The notes below the pieces were generated by a model that made no database searches, had not been told where the DNA came from, and saw nothing but the letters and a program-made list of their open reading frames with translations. The position numbers and the translations under genes are program-made. 48,994 nucleotides of DNA, taken from positions 1 through 48,994 of the forward strand of contig JAGQPT010000004.1 in assembly GCA_020426575.1 (NCBI GenBank). Direction: 5' to 3'. This DNA is from Planctomycetales bacterium. GTDB taxonomy: Bacteria; Planctomycetota; Planctomycetia; Pirellulales; JAEUIK01. Shown piece by piece: positions 16,174 to 25,311 of this stretch. Within the stretch, counting starts at the first letter, position 1. The number at the start of each line of letters is the position of its first letter.

Positions 16174-18000
16174 TCACTCAACGTGTTTAATCCCGTCGGC
16201 CGTCATCATCCTTACGGGCGTCATCGGCCATAGCGCCGCCTCGCCACGTTTTTCATTGCACCGCGGTGCGCTCGGCGGCGCGGCGTCGCGGGGCACGTAA
16301 ACGGCGATCAAGGGCTCGCCCTCGTCGTCGGGCAGTACGACGCGCTGATGGCTCGCCCCCTGACCTGAGAAGCGGGACCGCAGGATGCGATCCCCCTGGC
16401 TACCGTCAAATTCGACAAACCAGGTGTGACCGTCGGCATTGGGCGCAACGTCACGTTCGTTCCCGAGGGACGAGCCCGTTGCCAAGTGGCGCACGACGTG
16501 GTTGCGAACGATCGCGTTGCCGCCCGCCGCGCCAGCGTCTTCAGTCACGGCGGCCAGCGTGCCGCCGACCACCTCGATGCGCGGATACCGACTGGCGAAA
16601 TACCTGAGCGGCCAATAGGTCCACCACTCGGTTGTGACGACCTGCGTGGGTGTGTCGCTCGACGCCGCGATCCAATCGAGTGCGGCCTGTTTCGGTTCGA
16701 CCCGTGCGGTGCGAAAGGCGCGGTGGGCCCCGCGTGCCCCGTCTTCGTCAAACTCGGAGAGATAATTTGCGTAGAAGCCGAGCAGCATTGCCGCCGCAGT
16801 GGCCAGCACGAGGCCTCGCCCCCAGGCGGAGCATCGCTCCCCCTGTTGCATGACCAGTGCCGTCAACCGGCCGGCGATGATCACGATCGGCGCAATCATC
16901 CACATGCCGTAGCGGTCCGTATGGGGCGCGATCGCGTTGGGCCCGGCAACGACGTAGAACGTCAACAAACTGGTGGCAAGGCCGGCCATCAGCCACGTCT
17001 CTTCGCTTTGGCGCCGCAGGCCGCCCCACCGCCAAGTCACCACGAGAAGCAGCAAGGCCAGTGCCCAGAACGCCACGTCGTACGGTTCGACGTCGGCGGC
17101 GAGGGATACTGGGCCGTCAACAGATTGGAGCCGGGTGGCGGGAATGAACTGATAAACCGTGACCCCCGAGAGCAGCCGGCTGACACGGTGCATGAACAAG
17201 ACGACCTGCTGAGTGCGGGCGAGGCGGTCGGCCACTTGGGGAAACGACAGCGTCAGCACGGCGACTCCCAGTGCGAGCGAAACTGCAGTCGCAACGAAAA
17301 GTCGGTCCGGGCCGAATTTGCCGATATAATGTCGAGAGCGGCGATCGCCCCCGCTGTACCACCAGCGACGGGCAAAGGGAGCGGCCGCCAATGGAACGAG
17401 AAATACGCACGTCGGGTGCACGATCAGAACGGCCAGCAGACTCGCCAGCGTGGCGACGTACCACCAGTCTCGCCGTCGCTGGGAACGCGCTGCCAATAAC
17501 GACACGTAGACGAGTACGACCGAGGCGAGAACGCACTGGCTCGTGTCCCAGGCAAAACGACTGTAGGCGATCGACTGGGGCAGCACGGCCAGCAACAGCG
17601 TCGATACTGTCGCGGTAGTTCGGTCAAACGCCCGACTGCAGAGTAGGAAATTGACGAGCAACGCGAGGACGCCACTGGCGACCGCCGTCACCCTCAGCGT
17701 CGCAACGCCCGGCCCACACCATGTGTGTACTGCGACCTGAGGCAGTAGAAAAAACGGATTGACGAGGTTCCCCGTCGGCGTGCGCCAGACAAACGCGCCG
17801 CCGTCACCGCGGGCGGCCGCGGTCCACTGCATGGCCTGAACGCCATACCAGGCCTCGTCGCCGTTGAGCCCCGGCACCGAGTCAATCCGCCAGACCCGCA
17901 TGATCACGGCGACCGTGATAAGCATCACAACGCCTGCGACCCAAGTCCGCCGCACGGTGCGAGACCGGAACGACGTCGGCTGGATGGGCGACTGGGACAT
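16174..18000 (-). CDS. ArnT/PMT-like GT-C glycosyltransferase
   Basis: A 608-aa polytopic membrane protein with about 11 helices. After the first helix comes RIDSVPGLNGDEAWYGVQA; the DE pair is the catalytic acidic signature of ArnT/PMT enzymes, which use polyprenyl-phosphate sugars in the periplasm. YSRFAWDTSQCVLAS is the second conserved part. The C-terminal 170 residues form a soluble domain. The donor and acceptor are unknown; pilin, S-layer or envelope glycans are possible given the neighbours. Start ATG 18000 has no good ribosome binding site. Confidence 0.85.
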   Translation of the reverse strand: MSQSPIQPTSFRSRTVRRTWVAGVVMLITVAVIMRVWRIDSVPGLNGDEAWYGVQAMQWTAAARGDGGAFVWRTPTGNLVNPFFLLPQVAVHTWCGPGVATLRVTAVASGVLALLVNFLLCSRAFDRTTATVSTLLLAVLPQSIAYSRFAWDTSQCVLASVVLVYVSLLAARSQRRRDWWYVATLASLLAVLIVHPTCVFLVPLAAAPFARRWWYSGGDRRSRHYIGKFGPDRLFVATAVSLALGVAVLTLSFPQVADRLARTQQVVLFMHRVSRLLSGVTVYQFIPATRLQSVDGPVSLAADVEPYDVAFWALALLLLVVTWRWGGLRRQSEETWLMAGLATSLLTFYVVAGPNAIAPHTDRYGMWMIAPIVIIAGRLTALVMQQGERCSAWGRGLVLATAAAMLLGFYANYLSEFDEDGARGAHRAFRTARVEPKQAALDWIAASSDTPTQVVTTEWWTYWPLRYFASRYPRIEVVGGTLAAVTEDAGAAGGNAIVRNHVVRHLATGSSLGNERDVAPNADGHTWFVEFDGSQGDRILRSRFSGQGASHQRVVLPDDEGEPLIAVYVPRDAAPPSAPRCNEKRGEAALWPMTPVRMMTADGIKHVE

Positions 18001-18338
18001 GAGCGGGACGATAACTAATGGAGATGCAAATGCAGGTCACGCAAAGTTGATGGTTAGGCCGAGGCTTCCTGCCTTCGACGCACCGCCCGGCAGCGGCACG
18101 CCGCGAGGCCTATCGCATATTTAGCTCACAACGAGCCCCCTCGTGTGAGCCGAGGCCGGTAACGATTGTTCCGCTCAGGTAAGAGCGAACTGACAAAAAG
18201 GTACGTTTACATCAGGACGGTGGCCGAAACGCGAGCCGCCGGACTTTGCGGCATACGGTATTGCCACGCCAGCGTCCGTCGGTGGAAGGACACCGAGGCG
18301 GTTCGGCCGACCAACTCTTGATCCTTTTCACTTTTCGA
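18001..18338. other. Divergent intergenic region
   Basis: This 338-bp region lies between the divergent GT-C and toroid genes and should hold promoters for both. I see no hairpin, repeat or RNA gene. The downstream frame is open back to 18246, but those 31 codons look unlike the rest of the protein. Confidence 0.4.
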
Positions 18339-19244
18339 ATGAGCAAGACGAGCAACCACGAATGGAAGACGGTGGCTTTGGACAGCCTGGCTCAACGTCC
18401 GCGCTGTGGCTACAAACCCGACGGCGCCGTATGTGCTGAGCCAACGGCCATGGCGGCGTTGGCACTGGCGGCGCACGATCGCCCCGATCCCGCAGCGGAA
18501 GCCGTCAAACAGCTCGCCCAGATGCAGCAGCCCGACGGTGCGGTCGGTGTCAGCATCGAGCAGAACGAGCCGGTGTGGCCAACGGGCCTGGCCGTGATCG
18601 CCTGGCAGGTGTGCGGCGCCGGTGACGACGGTTTGAATCGGTTCCAATCGCAGATTGACCGAGCCATCGCGAAGATTCTCGAAGTCAAGGGACAGACCCT
18701 GCAGCCGAGCGATGTATTGGGGCACGATGTGACGCTGCAGGCCTGGCCCTGGGTCCAGGGCACGCACTCCTGGATAGAACCGACGACGTACCAGGTCTTG
18801 GCCCTGAAGCTCAGCGGGCTCTCCGACCACCCACGCTGCCGCGAAGCCGTGGATTTGCTCATCGACCGTTTGTTGCCCGACGGTGGTTGCAACTACGGCA
18901 ACACGTTCGTGTTGGGCAACAAGCTGCGTCCCCACCTGCAGCCAAGCGGGCTCGCACTGTTGGCACTTCGCGGTGAAAGCGATGACTCCGGAAGGTTGGC
19001 CAAGACCGTCGACTACGTGCGTGACCAGCTTTCGCCGCAAACGACACCCCTGTCGCTCAGTTTCGCCCTGCTCGGGCTTGCCGCCCAAGGTGTCGACGTG
19101 CCCGCCGAGGAGTGGCTCGCAGCGGCCTATCGAGCGAATCCTTCGACGCGAACGTCGCCGTATAAATCGGCAATGTTGTTATTGGCGGCGGCCCGCGACC
19201 GTTGTCCGCTTACCCAGGGCAACCAGCAGGAGGCCTCCGCATGA
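18339..19244 (+). CDS. Prenyltransferase/squalene-cyclase-repeat (alpha-toroid) protein
   Basis: A 301-aa soluble protein with several repeats of the terpenoid-cyclase-like toroid: QLAQMQQPDGAVGVSIE, WPTGLAVIAWQ, PTTYQVLALKLSG, LIDRLLPDGGCNYGN and PSGLALLALRG. The Q-x-PDG-(G/A) motif recurs. It lacks an obvious DxDD or DCTAE active-site motif, so it may be a structural relative and not an active cyclase. Start ATG 18339 is my choice; the ORF continues to 18246. Its stop overlaps the next ATG (ATGA), so translation of the DUF362 gene is coupled to it. Confidence 0.7.
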   Translation: MSKTSNHEWKTVALDSLAQRPRCGYKPDGAVCAEPTAMAALALAAHDRPDPAAEAVKQLAQMQQPDGAVGVSIEQNEPVWPTGLAVIAWQVCGAGDDGLNRFQSQIDRAIAKILEVKGQTLQPSDVLGHDVTLQAWPWVQGTHSWIEPTTYQVLALKLSGLSDHPRCREAVDLLIDRLLPDGGCNYGNTFVLGNKLRPHLQPSGLALLALRGESDDSGRLAKTVDYVRDQLSPQTTPLSLSFALLGLAAQGVDVPAEEWLAAAYRANPSTRTSPYKSAMLLLAAARDRCPLTQGNQQEASA

Positions 19245-20305
19245 CATCCCACGAGGAGCAACATTCCTGCGACAACAACCAGCCGGCAACGACGCCTTGT
19301 GGCCGCCCACTTCAGGAGTCAAACGGCGGGCTGGACCGCCGCGCGTTGTTGGTCGGAGGCGGCGCGGCGGCACTGGGCCTAACCGCCTGGGCGGGTGTCC
19401 GCCACTGGCTCCATCGCCCAGAGCCCGTGTTTGTCGCCAAAAACCAATCGTATGACGGCGATCTCCGCCGCACGATCCGCGACGGCCTGCTGGCCACCGG
19501 GGTGACGCCGTCAAACGTGGGCGGTCGCCGCGTGCTGCTCAAGCCGAACATGGTCGAGCCCGACCGGCACTCTCCCCACATCACCACAAACCCGGCGGTG
19601 CTGTTGGCGGCGGCGGAAGTGTTCATCGAGTGGGGTGCCCAGGTGACCGTCGGCGAGGCACCGGGACACGTGCGCGACACGGACATGGCCCTGGTCGAAT
19701 CGGGCATCGCCGATGCGCTGCGTGACGGTCGGCTGCCGTTTGCCGACTTGAACTACGACGACGTCGGCTGGCGCGAAAACGCCGGTCACGTGAGCCGGCT
19801 CGCAGGCTTCTTTTTTCCGCAGAGCGTGCTCCAGGCCGATCTCGTCGTCTCGATGCCAAAGCTCAAGACGCACCACTGGGTGGGGATGACGGCATCGATG
19901 AAAAACCTTTACGGGACGTTGCCCGGCATCAAGTACGGTTGGCCCAAGAACGTGTTGCACTATGCCGGCATCCCTAAGACCGTGGTCGACATCACCGCGT
20001 CGCTGCCGAAAACGATTGCCATCATCGACGCCATACAATGCATGGAGGGTGACGGCCCCATCATGGGCACTCCCAAGGACCTGGGAGCGATCGTCATCGG
20101 CCGCAACACCGTGGCCGTTGACGCGACCTGCGCGCGGATGATGCGGATCGAACCGATCGACCTGCCGTACCTGAGTCTCGCCGAGGGCCGGCTGGGTTCC
20201 GTTTCCGCGCAAAGCATCGATCAACGCGGCGACGACTGGCACGATCTGGCCACGCGTTTTGAACTCATCGACGCCCCCCACCTGCGTTCGATCCGGCGCA
20301 CGTAG
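19241..20305 (+). CDS. DUF362 family protein, probably exported by Tat
   Basis: A 354-aa protein. The N-terminus has a hydrophilic stretch, then LDRRALLVGGGAAALGLTAWAG, which looks like a Tat signal. The body has DUF362 features: RVLLKPNMVEPDRHSPHITT, EWGAQVTVGEAPGH, VVSMPKLKTHHWVGMTASMKNLYG, IDAIQCMEGDGP and VAVDATCARMM. DUF362 proteins sometimes carry iron-sulfur domains, but no Cys cluster is seen here. Function is unknown. The ATG overlaps the toroid stop by 4 bp, with AGGAGG 7-8 nt upstream, so these two genes form a tightly coupled pair. Confidence 0.85.
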   Translation: MTSHEEQHSCDNNQPATTPCGRPLQESNGGLDRRALLVGGGAAALGLTAWAGVRHWLHRPEPVFVAKNQSYDGDLRRTIRDGLLATGVTPSNVGGRRVLLKPNMVEPDRHSPHITTNPAVLLAAAEVFIEWGAQVTVGEAPGHVRDTDMALVESGIADALRDGRLPFADLNYDDVGWRENAGHVSRLAGFFFPQSVLQADLVVSMPKLKTHHWVGMTASMKNLYGTLPGIKYGWPKNVLHYAGIPKTVVDITASLPKTIAIIDAIQCMEGDGPIMGTPKDLGAIVIGRNTVAVDATCARMMRIEPIDLPYLSLAEGRLGSVSAQSIDQRGDDWHDLATRFELIDAPHLRSIRRT

Positions 20306-20486
20306 CCCGATGTGAAACGTCAGACACACATCACAAGCCGCGCCGTCGCTACAACCGTGTCACACGCGTTATCGGGGCCAGGATCAGCAGAACGGCGATT
20401 CTGGCCACGCCGCTTGCCGCCGGCTCAGCAGCGCGATGACCTATGTTTGCTGGAGGACTTACCAGCACACGAGTTAGGTCACCACG

Positions 20487-22808
20487 GTGAATCAACCGTC
20501 CCCCGCTCCCGCCGTTTGGCTCTTGCCGAAGATGCTCGGCAAACGTCGCGTCGTCGCGCGCGCGGTGCCCGACACCTGCCAAGTCACCGAGCGGCGACGC
20601 CGTTTCGACTGGCTGCTGCTCGGCTGCGTGTTGCTGATGGCCGTCATGGCCGGACCTTTTTTTGCCGGTCGCATCTACACGGCCGACGACCTGGGCGCGT
20701 TCCACATTCCGGTGCGGGTGTTCTACGCGGCGTCGCTCAACGCCGGCGAGAGCTTCGACTGGATGCCGCAGATTTACAACGGCTTCTATCTGCTCGGTGA
20801 AGGGCAGGCCGGCACTTACCACCCGTTGCACCTCGTGGCGTACCGCCTGCTGCCTTTCAGGGTGGCGTTCTGCCTGGAGACGCTGGTCAGTTACCCGGCG
20901 ATGCTGTTGGGCATGTACCTGCTGTTGCGGCGCAGGCTGGCACGCCGCGACGCGGCTCTGTTCGGCGCCCTGGCATTCACGTTCTGCGGCTTCAACACGC
21001 TGCATTTCGTGCACGTCAACGCCGTGGCCGTCACGGCCCACATCCCCTGGGCCCTGCTGCTGATCGACCGCTTGGTCACGACCGACGCCAAACGCTGCTG
21101 GCGCTGGGCCGTGCTATTGGCCTTGCTGACCGCCTCGCAATTGCTGTTGGGCTATCCCCAGTACGTGTGGTTCTCGCTGCTGGTGGAAACCGGCTATGCC
21201 GGCTGGCGGCTGCATGATTCTCGCGCGGCGGGCGCGGCGAGTCCCACGCACGCCGTCGCCGTACTTGCCTGGTTCCTCGCGGCGAAAGTCACCGGCGCAC
21301 TGCTCGCCGGCGTGCAGTTGTTGCCGACGGCCTCGGCCTTGATGGCGGCGGCAAGAAGCGATGCCGGAGCCGATTTCCTTGCGAGCGGTTCGCTGCATCC
21401 CTTGAATCTCGCGCAGCTCGTGGCGCCGTACTTGAGCAATAGCCGCGTACTGGGCGACAACACCCACGAACTCGGGCTCTACGTCGGAGCCGTGCCACTG
21501 TTGCTCGCCGTCAGGGCGGCGTTCGATCCCACGCTTTCGCTGCGGCTGCGGCGGTTGGTGCGGTTCCTGCTCGTCGTGGGATGCGTGGCGCTGGTGCTGG
21601 CGTTCGGTCATTTCACACCGCTGTCCCACCTGCACGCCTGGCTGCCGGTGGTGGGGCGCTTCCGCTTTGCCGCGCGGTACTCCGTGCTCTTCGCACTTGC
21701 GATGTCGGCCGTGGCGGCGGTGGGGTTCACACAACTCTGGCGACGGCAAAGTCGCGCTCACGACGATCACCGCAGGATCCTGCGGCGGCTCACCTGGAGC
21801 GTTGCACTGCTCAGCGTGCCGGTCGCGCTCGTCGGGCCGCTGGTGCTGCCGGCGTCGCTGCGCAGCCCCTGGTGGGCCGTCATGTATGGCCCGGCGTGTC
21901 TGCTGCTGGCCGGTTGGCTGCTCGTATGCACCGACAATCTCGCGTGCACTGACAACCAGAGCGCCGACCGGCGGCGGCGGTTGCTGGCCGTCCTGTTGGT
22001 CGCGTTCACGTGTGTCGATCTGGCCCTTTACGGGTTCAGCTACGGCGTTTTTCCGGCAAGCTACACCAGTGAAGAATTCCTCGCCTCGCTGTATGCGCCG
22101 CCGGGGGAGGTCGACGGGCGACTCGCTGCCGATCTGATCGCGTTCGACTCGAAGGCGCCCCGCACCGGCGACGCGTTTATGCTGCGCGGCTGGTCACGGG
22201 CCGACGGTTACAGCGGGCTGGTGCCGAAGCGACAACTCGACCAGCGCACCATTCCCGCGCTGCGGTTGGCCGCGGTCCATTGGGTGTTGGACACGCCCGG
22301 TTCGGCGGACATCGCGGGACTCGTGCCGTTCGACAAACATTGGCGCCGGGTGCCCGCCCCCCTGCCCCGGGCCCGTTGTCTGGGCGATATCCGCGTCAGT
22401 AGCGACCCCCGGCACGAACTTGCCGAGATCGACATCGAAACGACGGCCCTGGTCGATCGGCCCGTCACTTGCGAACCAACGGCCGGCGGCACCGCCGAAA
22501 TTGTCACCGACCGGCCGGGTCACGTCGCGGTGCGCACCGATTGCGACGGTCCCCAGTTGCTCGTCGTGTCGGAAAGTTTTCACCCGGGATGGCGAGTCAC
22601 GGTTGACGGCCAGCCCACGGATGTCGTCCGCACCAACGGCGACTTCCTCGGCTGCGGCGTGCCGGCGGGTACGCACACGGCCGAATTCGTATTTGACCCG
22701 GACAGCCGCCGCTACGGAGCGGCCACGACGCTGGCCGGCGCCGCGCTGCTGGTCGGCATGTGCGTCGTAGGAGTTCGGCGCTCAGGAACGCCACGAGACT
22801 CGAAATAA
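20487..22808 (+). CDS. YfhO-like polytopic membrane protein
   Basis: A 773-aa membrane protein with about 12 helices. The first periplasmic loop reads GRIYTADDLGAFHIPVRVF, with the acidic residues of GT-C enzymes, and is followed by YNGFYLLGEGQAGTYHP, a classic YfhO pattern. The C-terminal region is soluble and ends with HPGWRVTVDGQPTDVVRTNG and a last helix. YfhO proteins add sugars to teichoic acid in Firmicutes; in planctomycetes a role in envelope glycosylation is only inferred. It starts at GTG 20487; ATG 20532 is an alternative. A GT2 gene 45 bp downstream could make its lipid-linked sugar donor. Confidence 0.85.
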   Translation: MNQPSPAPAVWLLPKMLGKRRVVARAVPDTCQVTERRRRFDWLLLGCVLLMAVMAGPFFAGRIYTADDLGAFHIPVRVFYAASLNAGESFDWMPQIYNGFYLLGEGQAGTYHPLHLVAYRLLPFRVAFCLETLVSYPAMLLGMYLLLRRRLARRDAALFGALAFTFCGFNTLHFVHVNAVAVTAHIPWALLLIDRLVTTDAKRCWRWAVLLALLTASQLLLGYPQYVWFSLLVETGYAGWRLHDSRAAGAASPTHAVAVLAWFLAAKVTGALLAGVQLLPTASALMAAARSDAGADFLASGSLHPLNLAQLVAPYLSNSRVLGDNTHELGLYVGAVPLLLAVRAAFDPTLSLRLRRLVRFLLVVGCVALVLAFGHFTPLSHLHAWLPVVGRFRFAARYSVLFALAMSAVAAVGFTQLWRRQSRAHDDHRRILRRLTWSVALLSVPVALVGPLVLPASLRSPWWAVMYGPACLLLAGWLLVCTDNLACTDNQSADRRRRLLAVLLVAFTCVDLALYGFSYGVFPASYTSEEFLASLYAPPGEVDGRLAADLIAFDSKAPRTGDAFMLRGWSRADGYSGLVPKRQLDQRTIPALRLAAVHWVLDTPGSADIAGLVPFDKHWRRVPAPLPRARCLGDIRVSSDPRHELAEIDIETTALVDRPVTCEPTAGGTAEIVTDRPGHVAVRTDCDGPQLLVVSESFHPGWRVTVDGQPTDVVRTNGDFLGCGVPAGTHTAEFVFDPDSRRYGAATTLAGAALLVGMCVVGVRRSGTPRDSK

Positions 22809-22853
22809 AGCCATTACATCGAAAATTCAAACCGCCCACCGACGGACATCACC

Positions 22854-24089
22854 ATGAGCTACCCCCTGCCCGAACAATACCCGCTTCCCGACCTGGCACA
22901 TCGCCCTCCGCTGGCCGAGACGGTCGTGAGCGTCGTACTTCCCGTGTTCAACGAAGAAGCGGTGCTTACGCAGTTGGTCGATGCCATCCGTCAAGCCGTC
23001 AGCGGCGCCGGTGCGGACTACGAAATCGTGTTTGTCGACGACGGTTCAACCGACCGCAGCGGGTTGTTGCTCGACGGCATGGCGGCCAAAAACGAGCGCG
23101 TGCGCGTCGTGCACTTCTCGCGCAACTTCGGGCATCAAGCGGCCGTACTGGCGGGGCTGGTCCATGCGACTGGCGACTGTGTCGTGCTGATGGATTCAGA
23201 CCTGCAGGACGCGCCCGACGCCATCCCTCGCTTCCTTGCCGAGTGGCAAGGCGGCTACGATGTCGTCTACGCCGTGCGCACGCAGCGCAAAGAACACGCC
23301 GTCAAACGGCTGTTATTCACTACGTTTTACCGCCTGCTTGCGAGTATCTCTTCGACGCCGCTGCCGCTCGACGCCGGCAACTTCGGCTTGATTGACCGAC
23401 GCATCGTGCGTGAGATCGTCGCCCTGGGCGAACGTGATCGGTATTTTGCCGGCCTGCGCAGCTGGGTGGGTTTCCGCCAACGCGGCGTCGTCGTCGAGCG
23501 GCTCGCGCGGTACGACGATCAACCCCGCGTTTCGCTCCTCGGGCTACTGCGGTTGGCCAAGACCGCCGTCTTCAGTTTTTCCACGCTGCCCGTGCGGGCC
23601 TTCACCTTGATCGGATTCACGGCCCTGGGGGTGTTCACGTTGCTCGGCGGGTTCTCGCTCTTCTGCCGCCTGTTTACCAACCTGGCCATCCCCGGTTGGA
23701 CGTCGGGTATCCTCAGCGCGTCGTTCTTCGGGGCGCTGAACGCACTGGGAATCAGCATCCTCGGCGAATACGTGATCCGTATTTACGACCAGGTGCGCGG
23801 TCGGCCCGTGTATATTGTCGACCGCACGGTGAACCTCGCCGGCAGTGAACGTGCCGGCGCCACCACAGGCGGCGGGTCGTACCGAAACGCACCGGCCGCA
23901 CCAACTCAGGCGCAACTCAACGCCTTGGCTGACGCGACGCGAGGCTGTGTCGAGCAAACAGCGCTCGACGTTGCGGGGGACATCGCTGCCACTGCGTCCG
24001 CGTGTGATCTCCGCACGCCGCTCTCAACGCCCGGCGACGACGCGGTCAGCGTGGCCGACGCTCGTGCGAGCATCGTGCCACCAACCTGA
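22854..24089 (+). CDS. GT2 glycosyltransferase of the DPM1/GtrB/ArnC type
   Basis: A 411-aa protein. Residues 20-250 are a GT-A fold: VSVVLPVFNEEAVLTQLV, then VFVDDGSTDRSGLLL, RNFGHQAAVLAG, VVLMDSDLQDAPDAIP (DxD-type metal site) and YAVRTQRKEH. Two C-terminal membrane helices follow (RAFTLIGFTALGVFTLLGG; SASFFGALNALGISILGEY). Such enzymes load a sugar onto polyprenyl phosphate, which suits the neighbouring YfhO/GT-C proteins. The C-terminal 85 residues are Ala/Thr-rich and poorly conserved in look. Its last 66 bp overlap the end of the convergent gene 24024-25169. Confidence 0.92.
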   Translation: MSYPLPEQYPLPDLAHRPPLAETVVSVVLPVFNEEAVLTQLVDAIRQAVSGAGADYEIVFVDDGSTDRSGLLLDGMAAKNERVRVVHFSRNFGHQAAVLAGLVHATGDCVVLMDSDLQDAPDAIPRFLAEWQGGYDVVYAVRTQRKEHAVKRLLFTTFYRLLASISSTPLPLDAGNFGLIDRRIVREIVALGERDRYFAGLRSWVGFRQRGVVVERLARYDDQPRVSLLGLLRLAKTAVFSFSTLPVRAFTLIGFTALGVFTLLGGFSLFCRLFTNLAIPGWTSGILSASFFGALNALGISILGEYVIRIYDQVRGRPVYIVDRTVNLAGSERAGATTGGGSYRNAPAAPTQAQLNALADATRGCVEQTALDVAGDIAATASACDLRTPLSTPGDDAVSVADARASIVPPT

Positions 24090-25169
24090 CGCCTTGAGCA
24101 GATCGCCCACGGCGGCCACAGATCGGGCCAAGGCGAAGCAGAGCAACGGGGCGTAGAGACATCCCCAGTATTGATTGAACGGCTGTCCAACGGCGGCGAA
24201 CGTAGCCAGGTAGGCTGCCAGGGTCCAGGCGAGCCGCTTGCCGGCCGGCGAATTCCAGCCCGCGGCGCCCAACAGCGCGAGCACCAGGCAAACCGCCGAC
24301 AGCCATTGCGGCAACACCAGCAGGTAGGCGTTCATTTGAGCGGTCGATATCACGAAGCCGGCACCGCCGAGTTGCAGCCAGCCTTCGTCGTGTGCCCGCG
24401 CGGCCGTGTCGACCAGCGTGCCGACTTGCGACATGTGCACGGCATAGAATATGGCGTAGGCGATCATGCCCAGCGTCCAGCCGGCGACCAGTCGCCAGCG
24501 CCGCTCCGAGAGGTCCAACAGCCAACAGACGACGCAATAGAGCGCCGCCAACTCGCGAAAGAACAAGGCGGCGATCCCCGCGGCCAGTCCCAATCGCTGG
24601 CGTCCCAAGCCGAACGCCACGACCGAAAGCGCGATCAGCACGCCGGACCAGAGCACGGGCATCACAAAGAGGTCGCCAACCACGGTTAACAGCAGGACGC
24701 CTGTCAGCGCGAGCGCCGCCAGCAGCGCTTGGCCGGTGCCGGCTTCGCGTTCCATCCAGGCAAAACCGGCCGCGATCAACAGGCCGGCCAGTCCGGCTAG
24801 CAGGGCTTTACCGAGCGCCGGGTCAGGCAACCGGCCGATGAGCCACATCGGCAGCGGCGTGCGCCAGTTGAACACGCTGCGGGTCGGATACCCCCGCTCG
24901 ACGAGTTCGGCCGCAGCAGCGGCGTAATAGCCCTGGCCATCGGCAATTCGGTCGACCTCGGCGCGGTACAACTGCACGTCGCCCGGCCGGTCACGCGTGA
25001 CGTCGGCAAAACCACTCGCCAGCGACGAAACGCTTACGGCGACGCCGCCTAGCAGCGCGAGCACGAAGACCAGCAACACGGCCCGCGCCGCCGCCGGCGT
25101 GAGTCGGGCCAGTGACGTCGGGCGGGGCGAGTGATTCGAACGTGGTGCGGGCGCGGCGTTCACAAACAT
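24024..25169 (-). CDS. Polytopic membrane protein, GT-C-like, unknown function
   Basis: A 381-aa protein with eight to ten hydrophobic segments (AVLLVFVLALLGGVAVSV, LLAALALTGVLLLTVVG and others). The first loop, RDRPGDVQLYRAEVDRIADG, then FNWRTPLPMWLIG, recalls DUF2029/GT-C mannosyltransferase-like proteins, so a surface-glycan role is possible, but I cannot name the family. ATG 25169 is my start; GTG 25199 is possible and neither has a good ribosome binding site. Its 3' end overlaps the GT2 gene on the opposite strand by 66 bp. Confidence 0.7.
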   Translation of the reverse strand: MFVNAAPAPRSNHSPRPTSLARLTPAAARAVLLVFVLALLGGVAVSVSSLASGFADVTRDRPGDVQLYRAEVDRIADGQGYYAAAAAELVERGYPTRSVFNWRTPLPMWLIGRLPDPALGKALLAGLAGLLIAAGFAWMEREAGTGQALLAALALTGVLLLTVVGDLFVMPVLWSGVLIALSVVAFGLGRQRLGLAAGIAALFFRELAALYCVVCWLLDLSERRWRLVAGWTLGMIAYAIFYAVHMSQVGTLVDTAARAHDEGWLQLGGAGFVISTAQMNAYLLVLPQWLSAVCLVLALLGAAGWNSPAGKRLAWTLAAYLATFAAVGQPFNQYWGCLYAPLLCFALARSVAAVGDLLKASGWWHDARTSVGHADRVVAGR

Positions 25170-25311
25170 TCTCCGGTGCGAGTCGGGCAACTGCGTCACC
25201 GAAAAAATAGCTTGCCGTGCACAAATCTGTCAGAACAAAACCGCACAGTTGTCACGATTGTCCCAACTGGCACGTCCAACGCGTGAACATTTGCAGGAAA
25301 TGCGTCATTTC

